Assembly: GCA_013816245.1 (NCBI GenBank)
Contig: JACDEU010000020.1
Coordinates: forward strand, 1-44,108
DNA length: 44,108 nt
DNA from: Actinomycetota bacterium
Lineage (GTDB): Bacteria; Actinomycetota; Thermoleophilia; Gaiellales; Gaiellaceae
Direction of reading: 5' to 3'
Of the stretch, positions 25,331 through 33,296 are shown one piece after another. A program made the translations under genes and the position numbers. The notes under the pieces are model-generated. The model ran no database searches, was not told where the DNA came from, and was given only the letters and a program-made list of their open reading frames with translations. Every line of letters starts with the position of its first letter. Within the stretch, counting starts at the first letter, position 1.

Positions 25331-27562
25331 CTAGCAAGAACCCATTTCATCGGCGAGCGCGATCCCGGTGACGAGAACCCCTCCGGAGCGTGCGTAGCTG
25401 ACGAAGCTTGCTTCGCTCCGGGGGTCACCGTAGATCGGCGAATAGCGCGGGCTGCTGACCCGTACGTCGCCGAAGCCGGCCGGCGGCACACACACCGAGA
25501 TCTGCTTACTCGTCCCCTTTTCGTCAGCCTTGTCCGACCAGTCACTGGCGTTCGACACGACGTGGAACGTGCGAGCCGGAACATCGTTCGGGCCCCGAAC
25601 CGAGATCGTCAGGTAGCGCATTTTCGGCCGCGCTTGCCCGGGAGCGGCGAAGACCCTGACTTTCCCCGTGATGCGTGGAATCGTCCAGCCGTCGCGATAG
25701 AGGTCGTAGCTCACCCACTCGGCCCGCCAAGGCTGGTCGGTCTCGATGAGCACGACGCCCCGATCCTCGCCCAGCTCCGTGCCGGACAGCCGAAACCTCG
25801 TCTCCGCAACCGCTTCAACTGCGTAGTTGCTCGCCGACGTGTTTGCGCGACCCGTCGACCGGTCGAAAGTCAACTCCGTGGCCGGGAACGTCTCGGGCGT
25901 TCCGGTGAAAGCGGTCTCGTAGACGGCAGCCCGCTGTACGGCGGCGTTCCAGAACTCGACGTTCCACCAGTAGGCAACGTTCTCCCAGTAGTTCCCGTAG
26001 AGGAACGGGTACGGGATCATCGTCACGTTCGCGCCCGGCCCGAGCTTTCGGTCGATCCAGTCGAAGACGACACCCTGGTCGACTGTCAGCGGTCTTCCGC
26101 TCGTGCCGTCGACCGTAAGCAACCTGTTGAATGCCAACCCCGTCTCCGCCGGGATTGCGACCACGGCGATTGCGAGTAGCGTCAGCGCCAGCGGTCTCCG
26201 ACGAAGCAATGCTGCGGCAGCCAGGAGGAGACCCGTGAGCCCGATCGTCACGAGGACGAGCAACGACCGTGCGCCGTGCACCGATCCTCCGACATCGAGC
26301 AAGGCATCGTTGAGGACGGCGACGGGCGAGTCGACGTTGAGCTTCTGGTAGCGAATCAACGGCATGTACGCGAAGGCCATGGCGAGCAGGCCCGCCGAGA
26401 CGAAGAGCGACCAGCGCGACCAGGCCCTGTCCCGCACCGCCGCCGTGAAGGCGGTCAGGATCAGCGGGACGACGTAGAAGAGGTAGCGGTCGTGCAACCT
26501 TCCCTGGCCAAAGCGGAGGTCATAGGACGTCACTTCGACGAGCAGCGCCAGGATCGTCACCGTGACGATCGCCGCGAAGGCTTGTCGCTCGGGGTCGCGA
26601 GAGCCGACCAGTTCCCTGAACAGCCACGAGACACCGAGGATGAACGGCAGGATGCCCACCCCAAGCCCGAGTGGGGCCAGGTGCTCGAGCAAGGAGCGGC
26701 CCATGCCGCCCGGAAGCACATTCCCCTCGGCGGTGACCGAGTAGGTGCCGAGCGCGCTGGACACCCGCCCAAACGCCAGTAGCGCGATCACGGCGACCGC
26801 AAAGATCGCGTACGCGGCAGCCAGGAGCCGGTGTGCCGACACGAGCTTCTTGCCTGCCAATAGCGGTCGCGACCAACGCGACGGGGCTTCGGTGAACGCG
26901 AACTGATGGACGTACAGCGCAATCGGCGCCACGAGGAGTAAAACGGCGAACTGCGTCCGCGCCAGCATCGCCACGACGAGCGTGACCACCATCAGAACGT
27001 CGTTTCGAGTGCGCGGCGACGCTGCGGCATTCTGCACGGCGAGAACCGCCCAGAGGAACGCCGGATACGCCACCACCTCGGTCATCAGAAACGAGGAGAG
27101 CACCATCCAGGGGATACCGACGCTCAGCGCGGCAACGAGGTACGGCAGCCGTCTGCTCTGCGTGACTCTGCGGGCAAGCACGAAAGCCGGGAGGCACGCG
27201 GAGCTCATGAGAAACGCGTTGAGGACGTGTGCGTCATGCAGTGCCGACGGAACAAGTGTGTTATGGAAAAGCGGCGCGAACAGCAGCGGGTACAGCTGGT
27301 TCACGTTCGCGATCAGCACGCCGTGGATGTGCGGCAGCGGCGTCTGCAGGTGAGCGACGCTGATCGCCAGCCGCTCGTAGAGGAGCTCGTCGGTCATGAC
27401 GTACCAGTCGGTGATCCGGCTCGTCAGCAGAGCCAGGCCGGTTCCGCACGCGAGCCAGAGCACGACCAGGGGAAGCTCGACGCGCTGCGCGACGGCCCGA
27501 AGGGACGCGGAGATCGACCGGCCGGCCGTCGTAAGCTCGCGGGTGGGTGAGTGCGCGTCCAC
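25331..27562 (-). CDS. Large polytopic membrane glycosyltransferase-like protein (GT-C fold)
   Basis: A 743-residue protein from ATG 27562. The first 480 residues hold about 10-12 transmembrane helices. An acidic motif TDELLYERLA in the first outer loop (about 56-65) resembles the metal-binding Asp/Glu of PMT/ArnT-like GT-C enzymes, which use lipid-linked sugars. A conserved-looking LRFGQGRLHDRYLFYVVP precedes a later helix pair. The last 250 residues form a soluble, probably external beta-rich domain (IPYPFLYGNYWENVAYWWNV). It probably transfers sugar to an envelope molecule. No other envelope-sugar genes are adjacent. Confidence 0.7.
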   Translation of the reverse strand: MDAHSPTRELTTAGRSISASLRAVAQRVELPLVVLWLACGTGLALLTSRITDWYVMTDELLYERLAISVAHLQTPLPHIHGVLIANVNQLYPLLFAPLFHNTLVPSALHDAHVLNAFLMSSACLPAFVLARRVTQSRRLPYLVAALSVGIPWMVLSSFLMTEVVAYPAFLWAVLAVQNAAASPRTRNDVLMVVTLVVAMLARTQFAVLLLVAPIALYVHQFAFTEAPSRWSRPLLAGKKLVSAHRLLAAAYAIFAVAVIALLAFGRVSSALGTYSVTAEGNVLPGGMGRSLLEHLAPLGLGVGILPFILGVSWLFRELVGSRDPERQAFAAIVTVTILALLVEVTSYDLRFGQGRLHDRYLFYVVPLILTAFTAAVRDRAWSRWSLFVSAGLLAMAFAYMPLIRYQKLNVDSPVAVLNDALLDVGGSVHGARSLLVLVTIGLTGLLLAAAALLRRRPLALTLLAIAVVAIPAETGLAFNRLLTVDGTSGRPLTVDQGVVFDWIDRKLGPGANVTMIPYPFLYGNYWENVAYWWNVEFWNAAVQRAAVYETAFTGTPETFPATELTFDRSTGRANTSASNYAVEAVAETRFRLSGTELGEDRGVVLIETDQPWRAEWVSYDLYRDGWTIPRITGKVRVFAAPGQARPKMRYLTISVRGPNDVPARTFHVVSNASDWSDKADEKGTSKQISVCVPPAGFGDVRVSSPRYSPIYGDPRSEASFVSYARSGGVLVTGIALADEMGSC

Positions 27563-27704
27563 GTCTGGCTAGGGCGTCGAAACTATCAGCGCCGTCTGGC
27601 GAGATCTGTGCCGCCCTCCCATTTGTCAAGCGGGTCGAGCAGGTGCATGCTCCGTTGTGGGTTTGCGCGATCCGTCATGCCGTCGGTTCGGATCCCACTG
27701 GCTG

Positions 27705-27881
27705 ATGCCGTTTCCGGCTCTGTTGACCCGGCTGGCGGAGAAGACCCACGGCCGCGTCATCGATGCGGAGCGCGGCCTCGACGACGCAGCCCCGCAGGAT
27801 CTGAGCGACGCAGAGTGGGCCTGCTTCATCGCGCGTACGGACGTGCAGCCCGGCTGGGTCGACTACACGGTCGAGTGGTAA
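27705..27881 (+). CDS. Hypothetical small acidic protein
   Basis: A possible 58-residue protein from ATG 27705 (MPFPALLTRLAEKTHGRVID), rich in acidic residues and ending QPGWVDYTVEW. No ribosome-binding site is evident and no family is recognised. The 27563-27704 stretch upstream shows no gene. I list it because its amino acid make-up is protein-like and the opposite strand is less so. Confidence 0.3.
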   Translation: MPFPALLTRLAEKTHGRVIDAERGLDDAAPQDLSDAEWACFIARTDVQPGWVDYTVEW

Positions 27882-27998
27882 CGCGCGATGTCGGCCGCTC
27901 TTGACCCCCCGTTGGGTCTGGGTCAAGCAGGACGTTTCGGTCGGGCGCTATCACCGGAGGCGGACGAGGATGCCGTCCGGGATGGGAAATCGGAATTC

Positions 27999-28286
27999 AT
28001 GCTGGGGCTCACCGTAGGCGCGTTCCTGCTCGCCTCCTGGGTGGATGCTCGGATCGCTGACAAGCGGCCGGACGCATTGAAGCGTCAGGTGGGGTACCTG
28101 CTCGCCGGGTTGCTCGTGCTGGAGGGGACCGTGGGCGTTCTCGGTTTCATCGAATCGTCGACCGGTTCTCTGGCCGCCGTCATGGCGGGGGTACTCACGC
28201 TCTTCCTGCCCGCTCTGGTCTACTCGTTCCTCACGGGCATGTGGCTCATGCGCACGCTGGCGGGCGCCACGGGCCTCGCGCGCTAG
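27999..28286 (+). CDS. Small membrane protein
   Basis: A 95-residue protein from ATG 27999 (MLGLTVGAFLLASWVDARIA) with three predicted membrane helices (about 1-17, 29-49 and 57-83). A longer in-frame start at 27888 would add a polar leader with no membrane character. The family is not recognised. Its TAG shares the CTAG tetranucleotide with the stop of the converging flavoprotein gene. Confidence 0.5.
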   Translation: MLGLTVGAFLLASWVDARIADKRPDALKRQVGYLLAGLLVLEGTVGVLGFIESSTGSLAAVMAGVLTLFLPALVYSFLTGMWLMRTLAGATGLAR

Positions 28287-29683
28287 TCGGGCGGGATGTT
28301 CTGGTTGATCCGGAAAAAGTTGTCCGGATCCCATTCCCGCTTCAGTGCCTTCAGCCGGTCGTACTTCTCTGGTCCGTAGGCCGCACGGATTCGCTCCTCG
28401 CCTTCGTTGTCGAGGAAGTTGACGTAGACCGTCTGGTGCCACGGCTCGAGGGCCGACCAGAAGTCCCGCACCCACTGTCGTTCCTCGTTGAACCCGTCTG
28501 CCGCCTCCGTACAGCACCCGATGTTGTAGGTGAAGGCCGCCTTGCGGCCGCCGAACGACGTCTCGTCCTCGCCGACTCGTGACACGGCGCCGCCCATCTG
28601 CCAGATCGGGAACGACGTGAGGGGAGAATTGATCTGTAGCGACCGCTCCATCGTGATGTCGATGATCTCGTCATCCAGTTCGGCGACGTCGCACGACTTG
28701 AAGTAGTAGAAACGGCCCGGCACGAAGCTCGGGTCGAGCATCGCCTGGTGCGTCAGATAGGGCTTCACCATGCACACGTCGGCGATCGGCGAGCCGAACT
28801 CGCGCAACGGCTTGATGAACTTCTCGCCCTCCTCGACCTCGCCGACCCAGCAGACGATCACCATCACGACCGGCTTGCCATGCAGTTCCTGCGGAACGAA
28901 GGGAAGGGGCGGCGCCTTCCTGTGCACCACGATCGTCATGAGCTCGTCCGGCGCGTCCGCGACCCAGTCGCGATAGAAGCGCAGTACGTCTCCCGACTGC
29001 TCCATCGGCCAGAAGATCGGCCCGGCGAGAACCTGCGTTCCGAGCGGAACGCAGTTGAACTCGAACTCCGTCACGATCCCGAAGTTGCCGCCGCCGCCGC
29101 ACAGCCCCCAGAAGAGGTCGGGATTCTCGTCCGCGCTCGCCTTGACGAAATCACCGTCGGCGGTCACGACGTCCATCGAGACGAGCTGGTCGACCGAGAG
29201 CCCATGCTTGCGCTGGATCCAGCCGATCCCGCCGCCGAGCGTCAGACCTGCGACTCCTGTATGCGTGACGATGCCGGAGGGGACCGCCAGGCCGAACGCC
29301 TGTGTCTCGCGGTCGAGCTCACCGAGTAACACGCCGGCTTGCACGCGGGCCGTGCGCTTCTCCGGATCGACGCGCACGCCCTTCATCGGCGAGAGGTCGA
29401 TCATCAGCGCGTCATCCGCGACTGACAGTCCCGGGAAAGAGTGTCCCCCGCTCCGTACCGCGACCGGCAGCTCTGTCTTGCGCCCGAACTTGACGGCGGT
29501 GATCACGTCGGCGACGCCGGCGCAGCGCGCGATCAGCGCGGGATGCCGGTCGATCGAGCCGTTCCAAATCTTTCGGTGCGTGTCGTACGACGGGTCGGTC
29601 GTCGGCACGACCTGGCCGCGGAAGGATGCCTGGAGCTCCGCGAGCGCCGCTTCGTCGAGCATGACTCCTTCGGCTACAGCCAC
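28283..29683 (-). CDS. FAD-linked oxidase, berberine-bridge/6-hydroxynicotine oxidase-like
   Basis: A 466-residue PCMH-type flavoprotein from GTG 29683 (ATG 29662 is an alternative). It has an FAD_binding_4 domain with VRSGGHSFPGLSVADDALMIDL, whose His is the likely covalent flavin attachment site. GGGIGWIQRKHGLSVDQL then lacks the cysteine used for the second bond in bicovalent members. The C-terminal BBE motif, YVNFLDNEGEERIRAAYGPEKYDRL (seen around 28350-28420), is present. It has no signal peptide. It probably oxidises an alcohol, amine or sugar-like substrate with oxygen, but the substrate cannot be assigned. Confidence 0.88.
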   Translation of the reverse strand: MAVAEGVMLDEAALAELQASFRGQVVPTTDPSYDTHRKIWNGSIDRHPALIARCAGVADVITAVKFGRKTELPVAVRSGGHSFPGLSVADDALMIDLSPMKGVRVDPEKRTARVQAGVLLGELDRETQAFGLAVPSGIVTHTGVAGLTLGGGIGWIQRKHGLSVDQLVSMDVVTADGDFVKASADENPDLFWGLCGGGGNFGIVTEFEFNCVPLGTQVLAGPIFWPMEQSGDVLRFYRDWVADAPDELMTIVVHRKAPPLPFVPQELHGKPVVMVIVCWVGEVEEGEKFIKPLREFGSPIADVCMVKPYLTHQAMLDPSFVPGRFYYFKSCDVAELDDEIIDITMERSLQINSPLTSFPIWQMGGAVSRVGEDETSFGGRKAAFTYNIGCCTEAADGFNEERQWVRDFWSALEPWHQTVYVNFLDNEGEERIRAAYGPEKYDRLKALKREWDPDNFFRINQNIPPD

Positions 29684-29755
29684 GCTCCCCAGTGTGCCAG
29701 TCCGCCGTGGTCAAGCCAAGGGGAAGATCGGCTCGGGCTCGTCCGTCTTGCGGTC

Positions 29756-29932
29756 ATGGATTACTCGACGTACACACAGGCCAAGTACCAAGAGGGACAG
29801 CCGCTGCTGCTCACCCACAAGCACGAGCTCGACTCCGAGCCGCGCACCAGGCGCCGCTTCCCGACGGACCGCCTTCTCGCGCTGACGCGCAAGCTGCACG
29901 TCGCTCACCGGAATCCGGTGGCTTCACACTAA
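29756..29932 (+). CDS. Small basic hypothetical protein
   Basis: A 58-residue protein from ATG 29756 (MDYSTYTQAKYQEGQPLLLT), with a Lys/His/Arg-rich second half (RTRRRFPTDRLLALTRKLHV). No family is recognised. It ends two bases before the converging NERD gene stop. Its compositional pattern and tight fit between neighbours support a real gene, but a ribosome-binding site is not obvious. Confidence 0.45.
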   Translation: MDYSTYTQAKYQEGQPLLLTHKHELDSEPRTRRRFPTDRLLALTRKLHVAHRNPVASH

Positions 29933-29933
29933 G

Positions 29934-30596
29934 CTAGGCGCGCGCGGCGAGCTCGCGAACGGCGGAGCGCAAAGTGCCGACCTGCCTCGTCTTGAGTGTG
30001 CGCGGACGTTGCTGCAGCCAGTCGAGCAGCTCGGCGCCCTGCACGTAGGCAACGCCGCACTCTTCCCAGCGCCGCTGCGCGAACTCGCCCCACACGACGA
30101 CGACGGGCTGCACGTAGGCCTCCTGCACGCCGAGATCCGTGAACTCGTTCTTCAGCGCGACGGCTTCTCCACGAATCCTGCCGGCCGATTGCTTCCAGCG
30201 GCCGGAGCGAAGCGCGTCGGAAGAGACGTCCGCAGGCCGGGCGAGACCCTTCGACTCGAGCATGTAGACACCTGACGGGCCTACCAACACGTGGTCCCAC
30301 ATCCCACGCCGGTGTGGGATGTCGTGCTCGAACGACCATGCGTCGTCGAGCTGGCGGAGGACGGCCTCGGTCTTCTGCTTGCCGACCCAGAGCCAGACGA
30401 GGGACGTCACGTGACCGCCGACTTTCCAGCCCACGATCGCGAGCGTCAGAAGAGAACCGAGAATGCCTGCAGCGAACACCTGAGCCAGGCCGTTCGAGAC
30501 GGCGATCGTGGTACCCGCGCCGACAACCGCGAGGACGAGCAGGGCCGATTCGCCTCTGCGGCTGGGGTTGGTGGGCGCGGTTTGCTGGGCGCTCAT
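29934..30596 (-). CDS. NERD-domain membrane protein
   Basis: A 220-residue protein from ATG 30596 (MSAQQTAPTNPSRRGE). Two membrane helices lie at about 16-62. A NERD (nuclease-related) domain follows, with DHVLVGPSGVYMLESKGL (about 125-145), where the Asp and the Glu-x-Lys match the restriction-endonuclease-like core. NERD proteins are thought to act on DNA or in stress responses, but biochemical proof is scarce. The start was chosen because upstream in-frame sequence is low-complexity and overlaps the divergent promoter region of the DUF892 gene. Confidence 0.75.
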   Translation of the reverse strand: MSAQQTAPTNPSRRGESALLVLAVVGAGTTIAVSNGLAQVFAAGILGSLLTLAIVGWKVGGHVTSLVWLWVGKQKTEAVLRQLDDAWSFEHDIPHRRGMWDHVLVGPSGVYMLESKGLARPADVSSDALRSGRWKQSAGRIRGEAVALKNEFTDLGVQEAYVQPVVVVWGEFAQRRWEECGVAYVQGAELLDWLQQRPRTLKTRQVGTLRSAVRELAARA

Positions 30597-30670
30597 ACTT
30601 TCGGATCGGCGAGGGCCCTGAGAGCTAGACCCTCGATTTGGCGATCGGCCGCTCTTTGCGACATCCGGTC

Positions 30671-30695
30671 GTTTGGGCGACTCGAAGCGGGGTAG
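30671..30695 (+). promoter_or_regulatory. Sigma-B/sigma-F-like promoter for the DUF892 gene
   Basis: GTTTG (30671-30675), 14 bases, then GGGTAG (30690-30695). The -10-like element and 14-base spacing are identical to those before the csbD-like gene. It ends 37 bases before ATG 30733, and a GAAGGGGGG-rich ribosome-binding region lies between. By motif only. Confidence 0.6.
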
Positions 30696-30732
30696 CCGGA
30701 TGCTCGGACATCTACGAAGAAGGGGGGTCTGA

Positions 30733-31242
30733 ATGGCGCTACTAGACGCCAAGATCGAGAGCCCACAGGAGCTGTTCGTCCACAAGCTCGGGGCCGCGCT
30801 GACGATGGAGGAGACCATCCTCGAGATGCTCGAGAAGCTCCAGGAGGAGGCGAACGACCCGAGCCTCCGGCGCCAGCTAGAGCAGCACTACAAGGAGACG
30901 CAGGGACAGGTTCAGAACCTGCAACAGGTCTTCGACGCGCTCGGCGAACCGGTCGATCGGCGGCCGTGCCCGGTGATCGAAGGCCTGGAGAAGGAAGGCG
31001 ACACGATGCTGAAGGAAGTCGACGAGTCGCTCAACGATTCGGTCATCCTCAGCGGCGTCATCGAGACGGAGCACCACGAGATCGCCGTCTACGACGGCCT
31101 GATCATCATGGCCGAGCAGATGGGCGACGACGACGTGATCGCGTTGCTGAACGAGAACATCGAGCAGGAAGCGGCGACGCTCGAGAAAGCCATCAAGGCG
31201 ACAGAGCAGCTCGCCAAGCGCGTCGTCAGGCAGACGGCTTAA
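30733..31242 (+). CDS. DUF892 / YciE-YciF-like ferritin-fold protein
   Basis: A 169-residue all-helical protein from ATG 30733. The sequence SPQELFVHKLGAALTMEETI and the later IETEHHEIAVYDGLIIMAEQ carry Glu and His residues spaced as in the ferritin-like DUF892 family, likely for a di-metal site. The family is linked to osmotic and oxidative stress, and the upstream sigma-B-like promoter agrees. Cytoplasmic. A strong hairpin follows. Confidence 0.85.
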   Translation: MALLDAKIESPQELFVHKLGAALTMEETILEMLEKLQEEANDPSLRRQLEQHYKETQGQVQNLQQVFDALGEPVDRRPCPVIEGLEKEGDTMLKEVDESLNDSVILSGVIETEHHEIAVYDGLIIMAEQMGDDDVIALLNENIEQEAATLEKAIKATEQLAKRVVRQTA

Positions 31243-31262
31243 GCCGGGACACAGCGAGGAGC

Positions 31263-31284
31263 GGCGGGGCCTTCAGGCCCCGCC
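31263..31284. terminator. Hairpin between converging genes, probable bidirectional terminator
   Basis: A perfect 9-bp GC-rich stem (GGCGGGGCC / GGCCCCGCC) with a TTCA loop, 20 bases after the DUF892 stop and one base before the stop of the minus-strand gene at 31286. No T-run on the plus side. Confidence 0.7.
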
Positions 31285-31285
31285 G

Positions 31286-31897
31286 TCAGTTCTTCGACGG
31301 ACGGATATCGCCCACGAAGCGGGCCTTGCCGCCGAGAAGCGTGTCCGTCCACGTGCCCTTGCCGTTCTCCGTCGCGTGGTACGCGAACCTGTAGCGCACG
31401 TACTTGAAATGTGAGATGCCGGTGAAGTACGCGCTGAGCCAATCCCACGTGCCCCCGCACTGGCCCTTCTGGTCCGCGCTCGAGCAGGCGAAGTCTTTGA
31501 TCCCGACGAAGCCGCGGATCGGTGCGCCCCTCGAAGCGAACGTCCCGCGGAACGTCGTCACCGACGAGCCCTTGAAGGTCCCGCGGATGCCTGCAGGGAG
31601 CTGCGCCTTTCCGCCCGGGCTCGTTCCGGCGATCGAGGTGAACTCGCCGTCGTAGCTGCTCGCGGAGCAGAAACGGCCGGCTGCCTTTCGCCAGACACGC
31701 ACCGTGCGGTGGTACGTGTCGAAGGCCCAGTTGTTCCCTCTCACGCCGGTGTCCACGTCGTTGACGACGTGGTACGACACGCTCAGCACGAGCTTCCCCT
31801 GACCGCAGCCCAGATTGGTCTGCCCCGGAGACGCCAACGCGAGAGCGAGGACTACAGGGACCAGGAGCCCTCCCACATTCAAGTAGACGCTTTTCAA
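31286..31897 (-). CDS. Secreted protein of unknown function
   Basis: A 203-residue protein from TTG 31897, chosen because AAGGA lies seven bases upstream and the start puts a signal peptide (VGGLLVPVVLALALASPGQ) at the N-terminus. The mature part has cysteines in LGCGQG, FCSAS, ACSSAD and QCGGTW, probably disulfide-linked. It also has a repeated Gly-Thr-Phe pattern (GIRGTFKGSSVTTFRGTFAS) that suggests a beta-barrel or beta-sandwich. Family not recognised. It is divergent from the Ig-like gene at 31941. Confidence 0.6.
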   Translation of the reverse strand: MKSVYLNVGGLLVPVVLALALASPGQTNLGCGQGKLVLSVSYHVVNDVDTGVRGNNWAFDTYHRTVRVWRKAAGRFCSASSYDGEFTSIAGTSPGGKAQLPAGIRGTFKGSSVTTFRGTFASRGAPIRGFVGIKDFACSSADQKGQCGGTWDWLSAYFTGISHFKYVRYRFAYHATENGKGTWTDTLLGGKARFVGDIRPSKN

Positions 31898-31940
31898 ATG
31901 GGATCCTTGCGGTCTGATACGCAGGGCATGATTCCATGGG

Positions 31941-32805
31941 ATGGCCCCGGACGAAGAGCGCGACGAGCTCGAACAAGCCTGGCAGGCGCTCACCGAACGC
32001 GAGCGCCTGGTTCAGCAGAACGTGCTCGCCGGTCGGCGGAGATCGATGCGCGCGCACGGCGCTTCGACGAGATCGGCGCGGACATCGACGCCCGCCGGCA
32101 GCTGATCGAGGACGCCGAGGAGGAGCTCGTCGAGCGCGAGCGCCGGCTCAGTCTGGCCGAGGAGGCGGTCCGAGACCGTCAGGAAGAGATCGAGCGCGGC
32201 GCGGCGGAGGGCGGCAGTTACCAGGTGTGGCTCGCTGTGAAGAACCAGTGCCCGGGCGACAGCTCGGAGCGGCTCTTCACGTTCTACGTCGTCGACCTTG
32301 AGCCGTTGTTCGTGCGGACGGGCGGCTTCTTCCCGGCGGTGAAGGGTTCCGCCTACTCGTACCAGCTTCTGTCGTCCGAGTCAGGCGTCTTGACGTGGAC
32401 GATCAATTCAGGGCGATTGCCTCCCGGGTTGAGGCTCACACCGCAGGGGCTGATCCTCGGCAATCCGACCGCCCATGGCTCTTTCTCGTTTCGAGTCAAG
32501 GTCAACGACGGCAGGCGACGGCCACGCAGGACTTCACGCTCGCCGTTCAGCAGAGATTTGCGCTCGTCTCGAAGACGCTTCGGTTGCGGGTGGGTCACGC
32601 CTTCCGCGCTCGAGTAGTCGTGCGCGGCGGTGTGCGGCTCCAGTGGTCGCTGGCGACGGGAAAGCTGCCGCGCGGCGTTCGCTTTGTTCCGGGCTAATTT
32701 CGCGGACGCCCGCAGGTTGCCGGCACGTTCCGTGTCGGGATCACCGTGACGGATCACGGTCGTGTTCAGTCGACGAAGACGTTCGTCCTCGTCATCCGGC
32801 ACTAG
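31941..32805 (+). CDS. Coiled coil plus putative Ig (He_PIG-like) domain protein, frame broken about four times
   Basis: From ATG 31941 (MAPDEERDELEQAWQALTER) a coiled coil runs through about 90 residues. Two He_PIG-like Ig domains follow, the first with GRLPPGLRLTPQGLILGNPT and the second with WSLATGKLPRGVRF and then GRPQVAGTFRVGITVTD. The frame must change near 32033 and 32514, and an in-frame TAA at 32697-32699 interrupts the last domain. Restoring one C at each of the first two sites, one G before the TAA and removing one base just after it gives 288 codons and the normal PGLISGRPQVAG motif. The gene may therefore be intact in the organism. He_PIG proteins are usually secreted, yet no signal peptide is visible here, so the N-terminus may come from another gene. 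The stop shares CTAG with the GNAT gene. Confidence 0.5.
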
Positions 32806-33296
32806 AGCTCGTAGGCCATCAGGATCGCGTCGGTGAACTCGTCGCCGCGCCGGTAGTGCGCGCGACGGTAGCCCTCCTGCACGAAGCCGAATTTCCCGTA
32901 GAGCTTGATCGCGCCGGTGTTGTGCGGGAAAACGTGCAGCTCGAGCTTGTTCACGTCCGCTTTGCGGGCCCATTCGACGGCTGCATGGAGGAGCGCGGTG
33001 CCGACCCCCTGGCGGCGGTGCGATGCGGCGACCATGATCCCGAGGTCGGCGACGTGTCGGCTCGCGGGATGCTGGTCGCGCGCGACCGAGAGGCGGCCGA
33101 CGATGTTTCCTCCGTCGTCGGCGACGAAGACCGCGGCGTTCGGATAGCGGCGGATCGCGCGGAGGTAGCGGCGCTCGTCCGAGACGTTGCGCCAGCCGTT
33201 CGTCGTGACGAGCCAGCCTTCCGGTTCGGCGCCGACTGCTTCGCCGAGCTCGGTGAGCCCTTCCGCATCATCCGGGCCGGCGCGACGGACGATCAT
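32802..33296 (-). CDS. GNAT-family N-acetyltransferase
   Basis: A 164-residue acetyltransferase from ATG 33296. It contains motif A for acetyl-CoA (VADLGIMVAASHRRQGVGTALL, R-x-x-G-x-G/A type) and motif B (LELHVFPHNTGAIKLYGKFGF). It resembles RimI/phosphinothricin-type GNATs, with an unknown acceptor. Its ATG overlaps the TGA of the gamma-glutamyltransferase gene (ATGA), so the two are translationally coupled. The frame stays open far upstream, but that extension is antisense-like noise over the transferase gene. Confidence 0.88.
   Translation of the reverse strand: MIVRRAGPDDAEGLTELGEAVGAEPEGWLVTTNGWRNVSDERRYLRAIRRYPNAAVFVADDGGNIVGRLSVARDQHPASRHVADLGIMVAASHRRQGVGTALLHAAVEWARKADVNKLELHVFPHNTGAIKLYGKFGFVQEGYRRAHYRRGDEFTDAILMAYEL

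Noticed and set aside
27675-27926. Minus-strand frame opposite the hypothetical gene at 27705
   Set aside because: No ribosome-binding site and a less protein-like composition than the plus-strand frame.
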